Source of the DNA: Gluconobacter vitians
GTDB lineage: Bacteria > Pseudomonadota > Alphaproteobacteria > Acetobacterales > Acetobacteraceae
Direction of reading: 5' to 3'
NCBI RefSeq assembly: GCF_015244565.1
Contig: NZ_JABCQG010000006.1
Span: 1 to 64,000, forward strand
DNA: 64,000 nucleotides
Made by a program: the position numbers and the translations under genes. Shown here one piece after another: positions 59,998 through 64,000 of this stretch. The notes below the pieces were generated by a model, which was given only the letters and a program-made list of their open reading frames with translations, was not told the DNA's origin and searched no databases. Position 1 is the first letter of the stretch, and each line of letters opens with the position of its first letter.

Positions 59998-61116
59998 TCA
60001 TTTCCGCAGACGCCGCGCCATCGCCTCATAGGCCTCACAGAACGCCTCGACCTGGGCCTCCTGCACATTCCAGGGCAGCGAAACACGGATGGCCTGCGAC
60101 GCGCCCTCCGTCTCCCCCATCGCCCGCAGGACATGCGAAGACGACACCTTCCCGGACGAACAGGCCGACCCCGCCGAAACGCAGAATCCGGCCAGATCCA
60201 GCGCCATAAGCTGAACCTGCGCCGCCACTCCGTCCAGAATCAGGCAACTTGTATTCGGCAGCCGCGCCACGACCTCGCCCGCAACCCGTGCACCAACACT
60301 TTTCGCAGCCGCTTCGACACGATCCCGAAGGCGCTGCACTGGAGCCCAGTCCTGCGCACGCGCCGCATCGAACGCCGCCGCCATTCCTAGAATGGCTGGC
60401 AGGGCCTGCGTCCCGCCCCGGCGTCCCCGCTCCTGACCGCCACCAGCCACCAACGCGTCCATGGGCTCGTCTTCCGCCAGCAAAAGCGCACCCGCCCCTT
60501 TTGGCCCACCCACCTTGTGCCCGGACACCGCAACACTGCACCCGCCCAGCATGAAAGGCACCCGCCCCGCGCTCTGCACGGCATCCACATGCAGATGTGC
60601 CCCCGAGTCGCGACAGACCGCCAGCACGTCCTCCAGCGGCGAAAGCACCCCCGTCTCGTTATTCGCGGACATCACGCAGACCAGCGCCGGGCCAGTGTCC
60701 TGTAACCGCGTGCGTAGGTGTTCAACGTCCAGAATCCCGTTCCTGTTCACGGGCAGGATTTCAGCCTCCGGCGCAGCCCTGAGAATGGCATCATGTTCCG
60801 TAGACCCAACGAAAATCCGGCATTCCTGTCCGAAAGCATGAACCGCCATCGCATCGGCTTCCGTCGCCCCGGATGTAAACACGCAGGTGCCGGAAATCCG
60901 CCCGAAACCCGCTGCAACCCGGCTGCGGGCATCCTCCAGAAACCGGCGCGCTTCCCGTCCCTCGGCATGCACCGAAGACGGGTTTCCGGATAGCATCATC
61001 CCCTCCAGCGCCGCCTCCTTCGCACAGGGGCGCAGAGGTTCGGTGGCGTTGGCATCCAGATAGGTCGTCCCGGAGGCGGTCATAGGCGCAGTCATCATGT
61101 TTTCCAGATTGGACAA
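59998..61116 (-). CDS. Cysteine desulfurase (IscS/NifS-like), first copy
   Basis: A 372-residue class V PLP enzyme with PLP Lys201 (SGHKVGGPKG), catalytic Cys319 (GSACSSGKVSSSH), STEHDAILRAA and [12 protein letters not shown]. It opens the operon. It differs clearly from the second copy, so the two may be specialised or form a heterodimer. Start could be Met1, Met7 or Met8, all near each other. Confidence 0.92.
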   Translation of the reverse strand: MSNLENMMTAPMTASGTTYLDANATEPLRPCAKEAALEGMMLSGNPSSVHAEGREARRFLEDARSRVAAGFGRISGTCVFTSGATEADAMAVHAFGQECRIFVGSTEHDAILRAAPEAEILPVNRNGILDVEHLRTRLQDTGPALVCVMSANNETGVLSPLEDVLAVCRDSGAHLHVDAVQSAGRVPFMLGGCSVAVSGHKVGGPKGAGALLLAEDEPMDALVAGGGQERGRRGGTQALPAILGMAAAFDAARAQDWAPVQRLRDRVEAAAKSVGARVAGEVVARLPNTSCLILDGVAAQVQLMALDLAGFCVSAGSACSSGKVSSSHVLRAMGETEGASQAIRVSLPWNVQEAQVEAFCEAYEAMARRLRK

Positions 61117-61235
61117 ACTGGCGGAAATCGCAACGCCGTGTCGATTTTGGTGGAAATCGGGTTTTGCGAGTCGATATACACTGCGTCACCGGACGGCAGA
61201 GTTCCAATCCTGCCCGACACAGTGCGAGAGTATTC

Positions 61236-61901
61236 ATGCCTGAAGTGATGTTCGCCGGCCCAGACGGCCGGCTTGAGGGTCGTTACCACCACTCCAGCGA
61301 ACCCAACGCTCCGCTTGCCCTGGTGCTGCATCCCCATCCGCTCCACGGCGGCACCATGAACAACCGTATCACCTATACGATGTATCGCAGCTTCGAGAAG
61401 ATGGGCTTCTCGGTGATGCGCTACAATTCGCGTGGCGTGGGCCGGTCCCAGGGCCGTTATGATGGTGGTATCGGCGAGATTTCCGATGCGGCGGCCGCCC
61501 TCGACTGGATGCAGATGGTCAATCCGAACTCCACCGAGCTGTGGATCTCGGGTTATTCCTTCGGCGCCTTCGTGGGTATGCAGCTCCTGATGCGCCGCCC
61601 CGAGATCAGCGGCTGGATCAGCGTGGCCCCGCCGGCCAATGACTACGATTTCGGCTTTCTGGCCCCCTGCCCCTGCGGTGGCCTGATGATTGCCGGCGGC
61701 AAGGACGAACTGGCTCCCGAGCCGGGCATCCGCAAGCTGGTGGACAAGCTGAACACCCAGAAGAACGTGACCGTCGACTATCGCATTTTCGAAGACGCCG
61801 ACCATATCTTCGCCAAACAGGCCGACCGGGTTGCCGAAGCCCTCGAAGACCACGTGAACACGATGCGTGGCCGCAAGGCTCTGGCACTGGCTGCCGACTG
61901 A
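61236..61901 (+). CDS. Alpha/beta hydrolase
   Basis: A 221-residue alpha/beta hydrolase beginning MPEVMFAGPDGRLEGRY. HPHPLHGGTMNN is the oxyanion region, and the nucleophile elbow is GYSFGAF with Ser. An acid residue near GGKDELAP and His in DADHIF complete the triad. Such proteins sit divergently from desulfurase operons in other alphaproteobacteria from memory. The substrate is unknown. Confidence 0.9.
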   Translation: MPEVMFAGPDGRLEGRYHHSSEPNAPLALVLHPHPLHGGTMNNRITYTMYRSFEKMGFSVMRYNSRGVGRSQGRYDGGIGEISDAAAALDWMQMVNPNSTELWISGYSFGAFVGMQLLMRRPEISGWISVAPPANDYDFGFLAPCPCGGLMIAGGKDELAPEPGIRKLVDKLNTQKNVTVDYRIFEDADHIFAKQADRVAEALEDHVNTMRGRKALALAAD

Positions 61902-61932
61902 TCCGGGACATTCCGCCCCGTCAGACATTTTC

Positions 61933-61963
61933 AAAAAGGCTCTCCCTTCCGGAGAGCCTTTTT
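61933..61963. terminator. Terminator after the hydrolase gene
   Basis: AAAAAGGCTCTCC and GGAGAGCCTTTTT form a 13-bp stem with a short loop and A/T runs on both sides. Strong and bidirectional; it separates the hydrolase from the ABC operon. Confidence 0.95.
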
Positions 61964-62019
61964 GATTCCGCCTTTCGTCTCCCTTGCTCCGTCCAGACAA
62001 ATATGTAACCGGATATTTC

Positions 62020-62946
62020 ATGCAAGACCGAAACATTCCGTCCCATGGTGCTCCATTTTCCCTGCCTGTCGAGGTCTCGCACCTCACCAAGAGCTTTGGC
62101 AGCTTCACGGCGCTGGATGACGTGTCCTTCTCGATCGCACAGGGCGAGACCGTGGCCCTGCTGGGGCGCAACGGGGCAGGCAAGTCCACGCTGATCGGAT
62201 GCCTCATGGGTTTCCTGCTCGCGGATGGTGGCAATATCGACATCTTCGGTCACAGCATCGCTTCCCTGCCGCGTGAAATCCGCGCCCGCACAGGGTTCGT
62301 ACCCCAGACGATGACCGGTTTTGGCACGTTCCGCGTCGCCCAGCTCATGGATTATATCGCCGCGTTCTACGGCGAGCTGCCTCCTGTCGATCCGACCCTG
62401 ATGGCCTGGGCGGATCTCGATCCGAGAAAAATGGTCCGCTCCCTCTCCGGCGGGCAGAAACAGCGTCTGGCCATTGTGCTGGCCATGCGTCACAACCCCG
62501 AGTTTCTGGTTCTGGACGAACCCGTCGCCAGCCTGGACCCACATGCCCGGCGCGACTTCATGAACCTGCTCGACAGCTATACGCAGCGGACAGGCGCCAG
62601 CATCCTGATCTCGTCGCATATCCTGTCCGATCTCGAACGCCTGTGCTCCCGCCTGCTCTTTGTCCGGCAGGGTCGCGTCGTGCTTGACGTGCCGACCGAG
62701 ACCTTCCGGGCCACGACCCGCTGGCTCGAACATCTCACGCCCGATCAGGTCCTCGCGGCGCTTCCAGCCGATATCCAGATCCTCGGCCAACGCCCTGACG
62801 CCCTGCTGGTCCATGGCTGGACCGAAGACCTCGCACTCCCCAATGGGACTCAGACGGTCGTTCCGGATTTCGAGGACGCCTTTCTGGAAATCACAGCACC
62901 CCGCACGGCCCGAGCAGAGGCGGAAACACCGGACGCTGCAGCATGA
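62020..62946 (+). CDS. ABC transporter ATP-binding protein
   Basis: A 308-residue ATPase. ATG 62020 is preferred to an upstream TTG. Walker A GRNGAGKST (49-57), signature SLSGGQKQR (141-149), Walker B FLVLDEP (162-168), switch His in ISSHIL. The layout (drug/lipid export type, ABC-2) with a C-terminal extension after 220 fits an exporter. Overlaps the membrane gene by ATGA. Confidence 0.93.
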   Translation: MQDRNIPSHGAPFSLPVEVSHLTKSFGSFTALDDVSFSIAQGETVALLGRNGAGKSTLIGCLMGFLLADGGNIDIFGHSIASLPREIRARTGFVPQTMTGFGTFRVAQLMDYIAAFYGELPPVDPTLMAWADLDPRKMVRSLSGGQKQRLAIVLAMRHNPEFLVLDEPVASLDPHARRDFMNLLDSYTQRTGASILISSHILSDLERLCSRLLFVRQGRVVLDVPTETFRATTRWLEHLTPDQVLAALPADIQILGQRPDALLVHGWTEDLALPNGTQTVVPDFEDAFLEITAPRTARAEAETPDAAA

Positions 62947-64000
62947 ACAGCTTCCTGCCCTCCGGCGCACTGGAACGCAGCGACATGCTCCGCGCGCTGC
63001 GCCTGTATGGGACGCGCGCCTTTTTTGTCGGCAATCCCATGATCTTCACGGCGGGGATTTTCATCCTGCTGGCAGTCATGACGGCACACGAGTTGCATAC
63101 GGCCCTCCTGACACAAAGTCTGGAAACGGCCCTCAAGCATTCCTCCATCCTGAATGCAGCTCTTGCTGCGACCTTCCTTCAGAGCTGCCTGCAGATCCAT
63201 GCCGGCAACCAGATCGGAGCCTCCCAGGCCCCGGCCGTTCCCGGCCTGCTTCACGCCGAAGCACGCGCGGCGGCCCTAATGTCCATGGTCGTCCTCGTCG
63301 CATTGTCGGGCCTGCTGGCCTGGAGCGGCGTGCCGCTGCATGACACACTGTTCTACACGCTGCTCAATACGGTCCCATCCGTCGCCCAGTGGTATGCACC
63401 GCCGCAGCAGAGTTCGCGTCGTCTCAAAGCCATCACGACCCTGACCGGCTTCGCGCTGCTGCTCGGTCTGATGCTCCTGACCTTTACAACCGACTTCCCT
63501 CTCTGGGCCCTGACACGTCCGGCCATCCTGACTGTTCCGTCCGACATCGCCATGATGGGCCTGCTGACAGCCGCCATCATGACGCTGCCGAACCGTCTGC
63601 ATTCCCCGGCCATGATGAGCCCTACGGACGGCATGACTGCCCCGGCAGCGGCTTTCCCGACACCAGACACCACGCCCCGCCTCGTGCCGCACGACCTGAG
63701 TTTCTATCAGCTGCGGCAGATGCTTCTCGCTCCCGCCTCTCCCACCACCCTGAAAAACGATCTGCTGATCAGCCTGTTCATGCCGGCCTGCGCCGTCATG
63801 ATCATGGCAAGCCTGCCATTGGGGCATGGCGGTTTCGGCACCCGTATTGCGCATCTGACGCCCGGCATGACCATCCTGATCGCCCTGCAGGACGGATGGA
63901 TCAGAACCCGGACACACTGGCCCCTGCTTCTGACGACCGGCCGTTTCGGCAGCCGGCTGGATTTTGTCCGTGCGGTTTTCACTGCCAAGGCCAGCAGGGT
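62943..64000 (+). CDS. ABC transporter membrane protein (5' part, runs off the window)
   Basis: ATG 62943 overlaps the ATPase stop (ATGA). It is open to the window end (352 codons). Hydrophobic stretches include FTAGIFILLAVMTAHEL, ALMSMVVLVALSGLLAW, GFALLLGLMLLTFTT and AVMIMASLPL, consistent with an ABC-2-type permease. It is very likely the partner of the ATPase; substrate unknown. Confidence 0.8.
   Translation, partial: MNSFLPSGALERSDMLRALRLYGTRAFFVGNPMIFTAGIFILLAVMTAHELHTALLTQSLETALKHSSILNAALAATFLQSCLQIHAGNQIGASQAPAVPGLLHAEARAAALMSMVVLVALSGLLAWSGVPLHDTLFYTLLNTVPSVAQWYAPPQQSSRRLKAITTLTGFALLLGLMLLTFTTDFPLWALTRPAILTVPSDIAMMGLLTAAIMTLPNRLHSPAMMSPTDGMTAPAAAFPTPDTTPRLVPHDLSFYQLRQMLLAPASPTTLKNDLLISLFMPACAVMIMASLPLGHGGFGTRIAHLTPGMTILIALQDGWIRTRTHWPLLLTTGRFGSRLDFVRAVFTAKASR

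Noticed and set aside
57744-60209. 821-codon open frame on the plus strand opposite the mnmA/desulfurase genes.
   Set aside because: Long antisense frame caused by high GC; the minus strand encodes clear enzymes with all catalytic residues.
1-64000. tRNA genes, CRISPR arrays, restriction-modification or retron systems.
   Set aside because: None seen: no cloverleaf-like segments recognised, no regularly spaced repeats, no methyltransferase or reverse transcriptase motifs.

Overview
The window is a chromosomal segment of an acetic acid bacterium, most likely Gluconobacter or a close relative (Acetobacteraceae). The inference rests on high-GC coding with alphaproteobacterial gene families, an isocitrate dehydrogenase-aconitase pair, a gluconolactonase-like protein and an IS5-family element. 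It contains one complete Mu-like transposable prophage followed by about 24 kb of host genes. No rRNA, tRNA or CRISPR array was seen.

Positions 111-39898 are the prophage. Its ends read 5'-TGAAG...CTTCA-3', it is flanked by an exact 5-bp duplication (ACGGC at 106-110 and 39899-39903), and it sits inside an IS5-family transposase gene whose two halves rejoin in frame once the prophage is removed. Almost all phage genes are on the minus strand, so the phage genome reads right to left. From the right end these are: a lysogeny unit on the plus strand (LexA-like CI repressor 38186-38974 coupled to an unknown gene 38974-39666); the divergent early operon (Ner-like, ParB-like, MuA transposase, MuB ATPase, an early protein built from an inactive piece of IS5 transposase, DUF3164, GemA and several unknowns); a terminator at 28577-28604; a Mor/C-like activator; lysis genes (GH108 endolysin, small membrane proteins, a spanin-like protein); packaging and head genes (small and large terminase, portal, MuF with a probable toxin domain, gpG, protease/scaffold, major head protein); and tail genes (sheath, tube, chaperone with a probable frameshift extension, tape measure, baseplate hub, spike, gp46-48, and several fibre or adhesin genes). 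Both arms and all core modules look intact, so the prophage may be inducible.

The host part holds an AI-2E-type permease; a LysR regulator divergent from icd-acnA; a LysE exporter; an ahpC-ahpF peroxide unit divergent from oxyR; a polytopic membrane protein; a small secreted protein; a CPA1 cation/proton antiporter; a Tat-exported SMP-30/gluconolactonase-like protein; a topoisomerase IB; a small lipoprotein; a sulfur-transfer operon (two cysteine desulfurases, ferredoxin, mnmA, a glutathione S-transferase); an alpha/beta hydrolase; and an ABC exporter whose membrane gene runs off the window end.

The observations I consider most worth follow-up are the exact IS5-interrupting insertion, the phage early protein derived from a catalytically dead IS5 transposase fragment, the MuF-toxin fusion, the lysogeny-coupled unknown gene, and an antisense pair of small genes upstream of muA.
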